64,000 nucleotides of DNA, taken from NCBI GenBank assembly GCA_030426805.1, contig JAUHXU010000004.1:606792-670791 (forward strand). Direction: 5' to 3'. The notes beneath the pieces are model-generated. The model did not search any database. It was not told where the DNA came from and saw nothing but the letters and a program-made list of their open reading frames with translations. Shown here piece by piece: positions 45,898-55,593 of the stretch; positions within the stretch are counted from its first letter, which is position 1; each line of letters begins with the position of its first letter. The position numbers and the translations under genes were made by a program. This DNA is from a bacterium. GTDB taxonomy: Bacteria; Planctomycetota; JAFGQW01.

Positions 45898-46323
45898 CTA
45901 CTTCTTCTCGGCCTTGTTCGTAACCGTCACCTGTCCGTCGGGGTCGCGCACGATGAACACGTCGGAGTTCTCGAGGCGCTCGACCTCGGTCGACTCCGGT
46001 GCCGGCCGCACGACGAGCGGCGTGCGTTGCCACGTGCCCCGCGTCTCGACCGGCCCTTCGATCACGACGGCCGGCCCGGGCTCGAATCGGCGAACCGACC
46101 GCTCCCAGATCGCCGATACGTCGGCGCGCAGGGCGTCGATGTCCTGCTCCGACCGCGTCGAATTGCGGTTCAGGTCACCGACGTAATTGAGGTCGACGTC
46201 GAGGAGGCTGAGCATCCCGATTTGCTCGCCGACCTCCCCGGGGAAGTTGCTAAACTCTCGGGTCACGCACCCGCCGAGCGGCGCAGCGCTCAGCGCGAGC
46301 GCGAGGATCAACAGCCCTCTCAT
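45898..46323 (-). CDS. Small lipoprotein of unknown function
   Basis: 141 residues with AAAGGAG nine bases before the ATG. Lipobox PLGGC near residue 19. The remainder is mixed helix/strand: a short helix-rich part (EVGEQIGMLSLLDVDLNYVGDLNR, RSEQDIDALRADVSAIW) and a beta-like tail ending in lysines. No known family. Divergent from thiL, with a 97-base shared promoter gap. Confidence 0.85.
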   Translation of the reverse strand: MRGLLILALALSAAPLGGCVTREFSNFPGEVGEQIGMLSLLDVDLNYVGDLNRNSTRSEQDIDALRADVSAIWERSVRRFEPGPAVVIEGPVETRGTWQRTPLVVRPAPESTEVERLENSDVFIVRDPDGQVTVTNKAEKK

Positions 46324-46420
46324 CGGAAATCTCCTTTGTAGGTCCGAATCTGACAGTCCCGAGGATAGCAGGGCGAAAACCTTTCTGCAACAGCACTTAC
46401 ACGAATCCGCGGTCGAGACG

Positions 46421-47392
46421 GTGGAGCAGAATCGAGACGAATTCGGGCTGATCGCGGCCCTGACACGGGCGTCCGGCCCCCCCGGCCGCGGCGTCGTCCT
46501 CGGGATCGGCGACGATGCCGCGGTCTTGCGGCCGCCGGCCGGGCGCGACCTCGTCGCGTCGACCGACTGCCAGGTCGCGGGCGTGCACTTCGACCGGCGA
46601 TGGCTCCCCGCGGCCGCAGTCGGCGAGCGTGCGGCCCACGTCGCGCTGAGCGACCTCGCCGCGATGGCCGCCGACCCGTGGGTCGTCTTCGTGTCGCTGT
46701 CGCTGCCGGCCGCCCAGACCGACGCGGACGCGGTTGCCGTACAGCGCGGCATCGCGCGGGGGGCCCGCGCGTGCGGGGCGTCGATCGCCGGCGGCAACGT
46801 GAGTGCGGCCGGGAGCGACGTCCTCGCGATCCACCTGACGGTGCTCGGCACCGTGCCGCGCGGTCAGGCCGTGTCCCGCGCGACGGCCCGCGTGGGCGAC
46901 CGGGTCTTCGTGTCCGGCATGCCGGGGCGCGCCGCGCTGGGACGCCACACGATCGCAGCGGGGCACGCCACGCCCGCCGATGCACGGGCCTTTCGCCGCC
47001 CGCGCGCGCGCGTCGAACTCGGCCGTGCGCTCCGCGGAATCGCGTCCGCGATGGTCGACGTCAGCGACGGGCTCGGGCGCGATCTACGGCATCTGCTGGG
47101 CGATCGGGGCGCGACGCTCGAATGGGCGCGCCTCGACCCGGGCCGCGCGTTCGCGGCGCGGGCTGCCGCGGTGGGACACGACCCGCGCGCGCTCGTGTTC
47201 GGTGGCGGCGACGACTACGAACTGTGCTTCACCGCGCCCGCCCGGCTCGAGGCGCGCGTCGATGCGGCGGCCAAGCGAGTCGGCGTGCGCGTGCGCAGGA
47301 TCGGCACGGTCGTGGCGGAAAACGCGCTCACGCTGCGCGAACGGGACGGGGCGGCCGGGCCGATCGAGCCGATCGGCTACAGCCACCGCTGA
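46421..47392 (+). CDS. thiL: Thiamine-monophosphate kinase
   Basis: 323 residues from a GTG; no better in-frame start or clear ribosome site is visible. ATP-dependent phosphorylation of thiamine phosphate to the diphosphate. Signatures: EFGLIAALTR opening, GIGDDAAVL (metal/phosphate loop), STDCQVAGVHF, HVALSDLAAMAADP, the VDVSDGLGRDL motif and GGGDDYELCFT near the C-terminus. No other thiamine gene is nearby. Confidence 0.94.
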   Translation: MEQNRDEFGLIAALTRASGPPGRGVVLGIGDDAAVLRPPAGRDLVASTDCQVAGVHFDRRWLPAAAVGERAAHVALSDLAAMAADPWVVFVSLSLPAAQTDADAVAVQRGIARGARACGASIAGGNVSAAGSDVLAIHLTVLGTVPRGQAVSRATARVGDRVFVSGMPGRAALGRHTIAAGHATPADARAFRRPRARVELGRALRGIASAMVDVSDGLGRDLRHLLGDRGATLEWARLDPGRAFAARAAAVGHDPRALVFGGGDDYELCFTAPARLEARVDAAAKRVGVRVRRIGTVVAENALTLRERDGAAGPIEPIGYSHR

Positions 47393-47403
47393 GTCCGGAC
47401 GCG

Positions 47404-47772
47404 CTACGACGCGACGAGTGTCGCGATCCGTTCGAGTTCCGCGAGGAACTGCTCGCCGTCGAGAGGCTTCGGCAGGTAGCTCTCGACGCGGTCGTCGATC
47501 TGGCCGGCCGCGCGGACGTCCTCGATCCGGTCGCCGGTCACGAGGATCGGGATCCCCGGCTTCGACTCCTTGACCCGCTGCAGCAAGTCCTCACCCGACA
47601 CCTCGAGGTCGTCCAGGCCGAGCAGCACCGCATCGATGCGCCGACTCGTCACGATCTCGATGCCGGTGCCCCCGTGCATCGCGATCTCGACCTCGAATCC
47701 CTTCGACTCCAGCGCACTTCGCGCCGCCGCAATCGTCTCCAGACTGCGTTCGATCACCAGGACACGTCGCAT
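47404..47772 (-). CDS. Degenerate response-regulator receiver (pseudo-receiver)
   Basis: 122 residues: a single receiver domain. It has the fold pattern (RRVLVIE, AVLLGLDDLEVSGEDLL, IPILVTGD, SYLPKPLD) and the conserved Thr (T79) and Lys (K102), but the phospho-acceptor position is Gly (G52) where Asp is expected, and the N-terminal acidic pair is reduced to one Glu (IER). It is probably not phosphorylated in the usual way. GGAGGGG lies about 11 bases before the ATG. Converges with thiL. Confidence 0.85.
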   Translation of the reverse strand: MRRVLVIERSLETIAAARSALESKGFEVEIAMHGGTGIEIVTSRRIDAVLLGLDDLEVSGEDLLQRVKESKPGIPILVTGDRIEDVRAAGQIDDRVESYLPKPLDGEQFLAELERIATLVAS

Positions 47773-47938
47773 CCGGTGCAATCCCCTCCCCACGCACCGC
47801 GCGGACGCGGTGCGATCTATCGCTCGGTGTAGTCTCTCGGTGTTCCGACGCGGTCGCCGGAGGCAATCGCGTTCTCCGGGGAAGTGATCGGATTTGGAGA
47901 GGCGTCGACCTGAGTGCCGGACCGGACCGCGGTGGGCC

Positions 47939-47974
47939 ATTCCTAACGCCCCGTGGACCGGAGCGTTACCGAAT
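47939..47974 (-). terminator. Hairpin downstream of the sigma-factor gene
   Basis: Stem TAACGC / GCGTTA with a 13-base loop, extended by ATTC / GAAT across a small internal bulge, 36 bases past the sigma stop. No U-run; a weak terminator or processing site. Confidence 0.35.
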
Positions 47975-48009
47975 GACCCCATCCGCGGCCGTCGGGGAAC
48001 GTGCGGTGG

Positions 48010-49365
<1,356 letters not shown>

Positions 49366-49713
49366 CTCTCCCTCTTTCTCTTCAGGTCCGCGGGGCGTTC
49401 GCCCCACGGCCGGACCGCAAGCGCGCGACCGCTACCCCGCGTGGCCGTCCTCGCTTCCGAATCCCGCGGGATCCGGCCGGCCATGCTCGTGGGGTCGGGG
49501 TCGAACGCCTTCGTTGGCGCGGCCCATCTCAAATCGTGCGTTGTGGCTCCGGTGATGAGCGCGCAAGTCTCATGCCGTTCGAGGTAGGAACTCCCCCAAA
49601 CAGGAGAACAGGCGCATTCATCACTTTCCTGAACGCAGCGCTCTTCTAACCGGAGTCAACAATCCGGCGAAATCGGGAGGAAAATGCACGCAGGGGCGTG
49701 CGAAAGCGCACGA
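49366..49713. other. Intergenic region upstream of the sigma gene
   Basis: 348 bases with no credible gene. On the sigma side is a nested hairpin (49385-49416). CCGGA-N8-TCCGG at 49650-49667 may end the neighbouring gene. No convincing promoter hexamers were found. Confidence 0.6.
49385..49416 (-). promoter_or_regulatory. Nested hairpin in the sigma-factor leader
   Basis: Outer GGTCCG / CGGACC and inner GGGGC / GCCCC around GTTC, 19 bases upstream of the sigma ATG, just ahead of its ribosome site. Could influence translation; unproven. Confidence 0.4.
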
Positions 49714-50340
49714 TCAGCGCCGATTTTCGCGCGTTGCCAGGTCGACGATCGTCCAGACCTGACCGTCGGAGCCCCAGTCTCGGGGCTTCTCGAAGCGGGC
49801 TGCCGGCGGATCGATGATCCGGTCGGCCTGCGAAGCTCGGAATGCGGCACCCGGACGCGGCGCGCGGTCGCCGCCATAGCGACGCTCCGCGTTCTCGGTG
49901 CTCAACACCGTGCCGTCGTCGAGGAGCGCGAACGCCCGCCGACCGGTCGTGGCCCACTCGACCGGCCACGCGTAACAGACACAGGGCGGGCCGACGGATC
50001 CCGGCCGACGCACCGCCTTCTCGTGACGAACGCCCTCGCCCTCGGCATTCGCGAGGAAGATCCGGAACCGATAGCCCTCGCGGATCAGATCGCCGCCCTG
50101 TAGCGTCCCGTCGAGCGCACCCGCGGCGGCGAGCGCCGGGAAGTACCCCGGACGGCCGTCCGATGCCTGCCGCATCGCTTCTTGCTTTCGGTGGACGGCG
50201 ACAAGCGCGTCGATCGTCGCGTCCTCGACGTCGGCGATCCGATCCCCCGCCCGATACGGCAACCACAGGGACGCGACGATCGCGGCGACGAAGAGCAGCG
50301 ACAGGATCGTCAGCGGCGATACGCGTCGATTCGGCGTCAT
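49714..50340 (-). CDS. Membrane-anchored protein of unknown function (pseudopilin-like N-terminus)
   Basis: 208 residues. One hydrophobic segment near the start (LTILSLLFVAAIVASLWLPY), followed by a helix (DVEDATIDALVAVHRKQEAMRQA) and a globular part with GYFPALAAAG, GDLIREGYRFRIFL, CVCYAWPVEWATTGRRAFALL and DGTVLSTE. The layout of N-terminal helix then small beta domain recalls type II secretion pseudopilins and general secretion minor pilins, but no prepilin peptidase site is seen. Thirteen bases after the TolC-like gene, hence probably its operon. Confidence 0.75.
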   Translation of the reverse strand: MTPNRRVSPLTILSLLFVAAIVASLWLPYRAGDRIADVEDATIDALVAVHRKQEAMRQASDGRPGYFPALAAAGALDGTLQGGDLIREGYRFRIFLANAEGEGVRHEKAVRRPGSVGPPCVCYAWPVEWATTGRRAFALLDDGTVLSTENAERRYGGDRAPRPGAAFRASQADRIIDPPAARFEKPRDWGSDGQVWTIVDLATRENRR

Positions 50341-50353
50341 CGGCGGCGCAGCG

Positions 50354-51952
50354 CTACGGCGTGGCCTCGCGCTCGAGCAGCCCGTAGTGCGCGAGCAGAC
50401 GCCCCTGCTCGCGTTCGAGTTGCGCGAGCGAGATCTGATAGTCGAGGAGCGCGCGTCGACGATTCGAGCGCGCGGCCGCCAGGTCGGCTTGGATTTCGAG
50501 CACGCGATAGCTCGTGCTCTGCCCCACCTCGAGCCGCGCCTGCTCGCCCCGCAATTGCTCGACGGCGAGGCGAACCGCTTCGCGGGTCTGCTCGATCGTC
50601 GCGAGCGCGGTTCGCGTCTCGCGCAGCGCGGCGCGCACCTGCTGGTGGATCGTCGCGCGAAGCTCTTCGAGCGTGGCGCGCTCGCGGCGACGCTCCAAGC
50701 TCGCTCGCAAGTGGGTCGCGCGGGCCGCGCGATTGCCGAGCGGATACTCGAACCCGAAGCCGATCGACCAGGTGTCGAACTCGCGTTTGAGCGTGTCGTC
50801 GAACGGGTCGCTGAAGTTGTCGCCGACGCCGCTGTACTGCAGTGAACCGTCGAGATCGAGTCGTGGGAGGAGTTCGTTGCGCGTCTTCTCCTCCTCGAGT
50901 CGCGCGTTCTCGTAGCGTCGGCGCGCCTCACGCCAGTCGGCGCGGTTCTCGAACGCGGCCTCGAGGACCTGGCCGAGCGGCGGCAGCTCGACCTCGGCGA
51001 CCGGCTCGGGGCGATCGACCGGCAGCCACGCCGACGACAAGCCGACGCTCTGCAAGCCGATTGGATCGACGAGTTGGCGCAGCGTGTCGCGCTGGTTGCC
51101 GACCTCCTTCTCCGCGAGTTGCACCTCCGTCATGCGGTTCTGCACTTGGAGCTGCGCTTGCGTCACGTCGAGCCCGATCGAGACACCGGCCTTGAGCTTC
51201 TCCCGGTTGTCACGCTCGAGGCGCTTCGCGAGCTCGAGGTTGTCGCGTTTCACCTCGAGGTCCTGGAGCGCGTAGACGAGGTCCCAGTAGGCGCGCTGGA
51301 CGTCGAACACGAGCGTCTCGGCGGAGGCGCGAACCTGCTCCTTCGCGATCGCCACGTCGTTCTCCGCCTGTCGCACGTCCGCGAGATTGAACGCGAACCA
51401 GCCGCCGCGCAGGATCGGCTGCGAGAGCGTCAAGCGCGCGCTCGTCGTCAAGCTCGGGTTGATCGTCGCGAAGAACTGGTTCGTCTTCAATCGATCGAAC
51501 GAGAACGACACCGCCGCTTCGGCGCCCGTGTCGAAGCGCTTCGAGAGCGAGACGTCCCAGTGATACGACTGCCGCTTCGGCACGGCCGCTGCGGCTCCGG
51601 CGCGAATCGTCGTCGGAAAGCCCGGGCCGAGGTTCCCGACGAACACGTCGGCCCCGCCGCCGCCCGCAACCCCTTCGAGACTGCTCGCCGTCGGGGTCGT
51701 CGCGTCGGTGTAGCGACCGTTGGACCGAAGGATCGGATCGAACGCGGCCTGCGCGATCGGCAACGCCGTGCTCGCGCTCCGCCCGCCGAGCCGACTCGCT
51801 TCGTAGCCGTAGTTGTTCGACAACGCGCGGCGAATGCACTCGGCCAACGTGATCGGACGCGATTGCGGCGCGTCCTGCGCAGCGGCCGTCACGCCGAACG
51901 ACGCGACGATCGTCACGACCGCGGTCGACTTCAGAAGGAACGGGCGGGTCAT
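50354..51952 (-). CDS. TolC-family outer membrane efflux protein
   Basis: 532 residues. Signal peptide (STAVVTIVASFGVTAAAQ), then the two-fold repeat typical of TolC: SLSKRFDTGAEAAVS and LTLSQPILRGGWFAFNLADVRQAE in the first half, and ETLVFDVQRAYWDLVYALQDLEVKRDNLELAKRL coiled coil; the second half has FEYPLGNRAARATHLRASLER and a matching long coiled coil. Forms the exit duct of export systems. No membrane-fusion or inner-membrane pump gene is adjacent. Its ATG overlaps the HEAT-gene stop (ATGA). Confidence 0.93.
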   Translation of the reverse strand: MTRPFLLKSTAVVTIVASFGVTAAAQDAPQSRPITLAECIRRALSNNYGYEASRLGGRSASTALPIAQAAFDPILRSNGRYTDATTPTASSLEGVAGGGGADVFVGNLGPGFPTTIRAGAAAAVPKRQSYHWDVSLSKRFDTGAEAAVSFSFDRLKTNQFFATINPSLTTSARLTLSQPILRGGWFAFNLADVRQAENDVAIAKEQVRASAETLVFDVQRAYWDLVYALQDLEVKRDNLELAKRLERDNREKLKAGVSIGLDVTQAQLQVQNRMTEVQLAEKEVGNQRDTLRQLVDPIGLQSVGLSSAWLPVDRPEPVAEVELPPLGQVLEAAFENRADWREARRRYENARLEEEKTRNELLPRLDLDGSLQYSGVGDNFSDPFDDTLKREFDTWSIGFGFEYPLGNRAARATHLRASLERRRERATLEELRATIHQQVRAALRETRTALATIEQTREAVRLAVEQLRGEQARLEVGQSTSYRVLEIQADLAAARSNRRRALLDYQISLAQLEREQGRLLAHYGLLEREATP

Positions 51953-53190
51953 CGGGATCGTCTCTTCCGTATGGCGTTCAATCGCGCTTCCTGGCGCGCG
52001 AAGCTCTCGCTCCGAACGAACGCGATCGTCTTCATCGCTTCCGGGTCTCCGTCGGGCGCGGGCCGTGCCACGTCCGCCTCGAAGCGAACGAGCGCGTCGC
52101 GCGACCGTGGGTCGCCGATCCGCGCGAGTGCGACGATCACCGCACGCCGAAGCTCGCGCTGCTCGAACAGCGACTCGAGGAGCGATACCGCACCGCGTGC
52201 CTGCATCCGGCCGAGCGCCTCGATCAGGCTCTCGCGGACCGGCGTCACGGCCTCGACCCGCAGCCGCAGCGTCAGCGCGGGTGCGGCGAGCACCTCCCCG
52301 AGTTCGCCGAGATGATACGCGGAAAGCGCCCGCACGTCCGGGTCCTTGTCGCGAAGATGATGAATCAGGAACCCGACGCCGTCTCGCCCCAGGCGTCGGA
52401 CGCCGTCGAGGAACGCCCGGCGGCGCAGCGCCTCGGTCGGCGCCGAATCGACCGCCTTGCGGCACGCCGCAGCGACGGCTGCACGCCCCGGAGACCGCGC
52501 CAGCAGTCGACGCAGTCGCCCGATGGCGGCATTGACGACGGAGCGGCGCGCGCCGGCACAGGCGGCCTCGATCCGCTCGATGTCACCGGGGCGGAATGCG
52601 GCGAGCGAGGTGCGAGCGACGCTCTCGAGTTCTTCGAGAGCGAGCAGGCGGAGATCCTCGTGCCCGCTTCCGAGTGCGCGGAACAGCCGTGCCCGAATCT
52701 CGTTGCCCCGGAGGCTCGCGGGCAGTGGCTGCCCGTCGATCTTCAGCACGTCGCGGAGCACCTCGAGGCGACGGCGGCCGGCAGCGTTGTCGAGCAGCAG
52801 GCGCGACCGAGCGCGAAACGGCGCGCCGGCGCGCTGCCGGAGCATCACGCACAGTCGGTTTCCCGGGTCGCCGAAGTAGCCCGGAACGCCCGCCAGCGCG
52901 AGGACCGTCGGCTCGCCGCCGATCTCCGCGCCACCGAACAATGTCTCGTCGACCCGCAACCGGGCGAGGCACGAGGCCTTGAGTGTCGTCACCGACTCGA
53001 CGGTCGCGACGACTCCGACGTCACACGTGGCAGCGAATCGGCCGATTCGAGACACCGGTTGAAGCTCGGCCGCGGGCAGTGCCGGCTTCTGAGCCGTCAG
53101 GGCGACGACACCGCTCGTGCCGAGTAGCAGCAACGCGATGAGACCGCCGGCGACGCGGTGTGGTCGGCGACGGGACGGGTGGCGGTACAT
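51949..53190 (-). CDS. Membrane-anchored or exported HEAT-repeat protein
   Basis: 413 residues. N-terminal Arg-rich segment then one hydrophobic stretch (VAGGLIALLLLGTSGVVAL), likely signal anchor. Residues about 40-140 form a beta-rich part with FGGAEIGGEPTVLALAGVPGYFGDPGNRLCVML; about 160-395 are HEAT-like pairs (RRRAFLDGVRRLGRDGVGFLIHHL; PDVRALSAYHLGELGEVLAAPAL; RESLIEALGRMQARGAVSLLESLF; RRAVIVALARIGD). Heads the operon with the TolC-like gene. Role unknown; a scaffold for the export complex is a guess. Confidence 0.83.
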   Translation of the reverse strand: MYRHPSRRRPHRVAGGLIALLLLGTSGVVALTAQKPALPAAELQPVSRIGRFAATCDVGVVATVESVTTLKASCLARLRVDETLFGGAEIGGEPTVLALAGVPGYFGDPGNRLCVMLRQRAGAPFRARSRLLLDNAAGRRRLEVLRDVLKIDGQPLPASLRGNEIRARLFRALGSGHEDLRLLALEELESVARTSLAAFRPGDIERIEAACAGARRSVVNAAIGRLRRLLARSPGRAAVAAACRKAVDSAPTEALRRRAFLDGVRRLGRDGVGFLIHHLRDKDPDVRALSAYHLGELGEVLAAPALTLRLRVEAVTPVRESLIEALGRMQARGAVSLLESLFEQRELRRAVIVALARIGDPRSRDALVRFEADVARPAPDGDPEAMKTIAFVRSESFARQEARLNAIRKRRSR

Positions 53191-53261
53191 CGCCGTCGAT
53201 TATGCCAAGGCGGCCGGGTGAGCGCGACCGGCGATCCGGTCGCGCGGCACGCGGGGGCGAC

Positions 53262-53528
53262 TCAGGCCCGGCGACGGCTGTCGGAGAAATCGGCGCGATA
53301 GACGCGCTTGGTGTGGCTGCGGGTCAGACGCTTGCGGTTGAGGTGCTTGCGGATCTTCTCGTGCAGGATCTCGAGGTATCGCCCGCACTCGTCGCGCGTG
53401 CCGACGAAGATGACCTGGTCCGCATCCGGGTTGTAGACACGGTAGAGCGGACGACTTCGGCCGTCGTCGATCGGCTCCACCGATACGTCGAGCGTGAACT
53501 CGGTCTTCGATTCGGTCTTCGTTGGCAT
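53262..53528 (-). CDS. Conserved-looking 88-residue protein of unknown function
   Basis: Very strong ribosome site (GAGGAG) directly before the ATG. The compact sequence has one Cys (RDECGRYLEIL) and a helix-rich end with many Arg/Lys (HEKIRKHLNRKRLTRSHTKRVY). No signal or membrane segment, so cytoplasmic and probably nucleic-acid or protein binding. Seventy-one bases upstream of the HEAT gene in the same direction, but its own gene structure is self-contained. No family recognised. Confidence 0.8.
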   Translation of the reverse strand: MPTKTESKTEFTLDVSVEPIDDGRSRPLYRVYNPDADQVIFVGTRDECGRYLEILHEKIRKHLNRKRLTRSHTKRVYRADFSDSRRRA

Positions 53529-53919
53529 TTCTCCTCAGCCCCTCTGCGGCGCGCGTGGCGGCGACTTCGCGGCCCGATCCGTTCTCTCGACCTGCTTCGT
53601 TCTTGACCATTGGGCAATACGGTCCTCCGACGCCCCATACAGGAAAAAACTGGGAAAAGGGGCGACTTTTGTCGTCGAGTCGCGCGGCCACTGGACTTAC
53701 GTCGGTGCCGGACCGCGGTATCGCCAATCCGTGCACGACCGCACGTCCGCCGGATTCTCGTAATCGACCGCGAATCGTCCCGACGACCGCGGGCGGACCC
53801 TCAAGCGCTTCCCAGGGAATCCCGAGAAGTAGTGCGGGAGATCGTGCCGTCATCAATCCGGCCTGCACGCGCTCGTGCAGGCCCGGGCGGCGAGGAACAA
53901 CCGCGGCAGAGCGAGCGAC
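53529..53919. other. Divergent intergenic region, 53.5-53.9 kb
   Basis: 391 bases between the divergent 88-residue-protein and duplicated-module genes. It holds the perfect hairpin at 53860-53883 and an A-rich stretch AGGAAAAAACTGGGAAAAGGGG near 53640-53661. No credible coding frame. Confidence 0.6.
53860..53883 (+). promoter_or_regulatory. Perfect 10-bp hairpin, GGCCTGCACG-CGCT-CGTGCAGGCC
   Basis: Tetraloop stem with no U-run, 36 bases upstream of the next ATG. Too close to the gene to be its terminator; suited to a leader-RNA structure or a binding site. Confidence 0.55.
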
Positions 53920-55584
53920 ATGGACAAGCCAGAGAGCCACCCGCAGTCGGACTTCGTCGATGCGATCGGTGACGACGAAATCCTGATCCTCGAGTACGAC
54001 CTCGACGACGACGCGATCGGCGTCGGCAGCTCGCCGGCCGGCGGGCCGTCCGCAGCGGCACCGCAGCGCGCGCCGAACCTCAAGCCCCAGCGGGCGCCGC
54101 AGCCCGAAACGGTCGGCGTCCAGGTCGACGACGATGCGGACACGCCGATCGACGCGGGCCACCTCGTCGTTCGCGTACCGCGCGACCCGTTCCGCTACGG
54201 CAAGCCGATCGGCCTCGTCGCGGCCGCGCTCCTCGTCGGAGTCGGCGTGTGGTGGTTCGGTATCCGCGACACGGGGCCCCAACGGGTCGCCAAGCCGACG
54301 CGCGTCGCGGCCAAGGCGCCGAAGGCTGCCGCGACGGCGGCGACGCCCGCAGCGGCCGTCCCGGAAGACATCCCGGCCGACCCGCGCAACGTGTCGGTCG
54401 AGTCGGTCGTGCTGGCCGGCAGCGCTGGCGACGACACCGGCGATGATGTCGAGACACCGACGACGACGGAGCCGGAGACCGCGCCCACCGTCGATCCCGC
54501 TTCGGCGGCGCCGTCGACGACGGCAGCCGCGGCCGAGCCGGAGACACCGACCGCGCCGACATCGAGCGGCACGCGACGCGTCCGGTCCGTCGACCCTGCG
54601 GCCGCCCGGGAGGCCGCCCGGCAAGCCCTCTTCACGATGACGCCCGCGGCGATCCGTGACGGTTTCGAGCGGTTGCACATGCCCACTGCCGAGGAGGGGA
54701 TTCGAGTCCGCCTCGACGACGGTCGAGTCGTGACGCTCGCCGCCGGCGAGACACTCGTGCAACTCAAGAACGGCAACCACTTCAAAGGCCGTGTCGTCGA
54801 CGTCACGCCGGTGGCGCTGACGATGGAGTTCACCTACGGCAAGATGAAGATCCCGCAGAAGGATCTGCATGACATCGTCGACCAGTCGGCCAACCGCGAC
54901 CTGCCGCTCGATTCCTATCGCACTGGAATCGTCCACCTGAAGAACGGCAACCGTCTGCGCGGAAAGGTCATCGAGGTCACCGTCGAGCGAGTCGTGCTCG
55001 GCTTCCCGTCGGCGCGAATCGTCGTCTCGCGCGACGCAGTGCGCGACGGTGAACAGGCGATCGAGTACACGCAGGACGCGTCGAGCGTCCGAGGCGTGAC
55101 GAACGCACCGAGCGAATCGGAGCTGCGCGTTCGCCACCTCGGGACGCCCTACTTCGACTTCGACTACGGCTTCAGCATCACGCCGCCGAAGTTCTGGAAC
55201 CGCTACGCGGCGGACGCGCTGATCGGTTTCGCCTCGACGCCCGGCTCCGACTACGACGGGACGATGAACGTCGGCGGTCTGTTCCTCGAGCGCGCGGCGC
55301 TCCTCGATTCGATGGACGAGCTGGTCGCCGCGATCCGGCAAGCGGTCCCGCAACTCCAGCTCGACGAACCGAAGACCCGAAAGGGCCTCGAAACGCCCTG
55401 GATCGCCCAGATCGACGGCACCATCCCGACGACCGCCACGGTCCCCGGCAAGCGCTGCCGCCTGTTCATCTACAGCCACGAGTCGAAGGCCTTCGTGATC
55501 GGCCTCTACGGCGCCGAGAAGGGCTTCGACCGGCTGGTGAAGATGAGCGAACTGTCGATCCGGACGTTCGAGTTCAAGAACTGA
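53920..55584 (+). CDS. Single-span membrane protein with duplicated beta module
   Basis: 554 residues; a GTG 15 codons upstream (53875) is less likely. Acidic, disordered N-terminus (residues 1-85), one membrane span near 98-120 (GLVAAALLVGVGVWWFGI), then an Ala/Pro/Thr-rich linker to about 225. Two similar beta modules follow: VQLKNGNHFKGRVVDVTPVAL (about 280-320) and VHLKNGNRLRGKVIEVTVERV (about 335-375), both with LKNGN-x-G-V. The last 150 residues are a separate domain (FDFDYGFSITPPKFWNRYA ... RTFEFKN). Orientation suggests a cytoplasmic tail and an external C-terminal part. Function unknown. Confidence 0.82.
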   Translation: MDKPESHPQSDFVDAIGDDEILILEYDLDDDAIGVGSSPAGGPSAAAPQRAPNLKPQRAPQPETVGVQVDDDADTPIDAGHLVVRVPRDPFRYGKPIGLVAAALLVGVGVWWFGIRDTGPQRVAKPTRVAAKAPKAAATAATPAAAVPEDIPADPRNVSVESVVLAGSAGDDTGDDVETPTTTEPETAPTVDPASAAPSTTAAAAEPETPTAPTSSGTRRVRSVDPAAAREAARQALFTMTPAAIRDGFERLHMPTAEEGIRVRLDDGRVVTLAAGETLVQLKNGNHFKGRVVDVTPVALTMEFTYGKMKIPQKDLHDIVDQSANRDLPLDSYRTGIVHLKNGNRLRGKVIEVTVERVVLGFPSARIVVSRDAVRDGEQAIEYTQDASSVRGVTNAPSESELRVRHLGTPYFDFDYGFSITPPKFWNRYAADALIGFASTPGSDYDGTMNVGGLFLERAALLDSMDELVAAIRQAVPQLQLDEPKTRKGLETPWIAQIDGTIPTTATVPGKRCRLFIYSHESKAFVIGLYGAEKGFDRLVKMSELSIRTFEFKN

Positions 55585-55593
55585 GCGGCTGAA

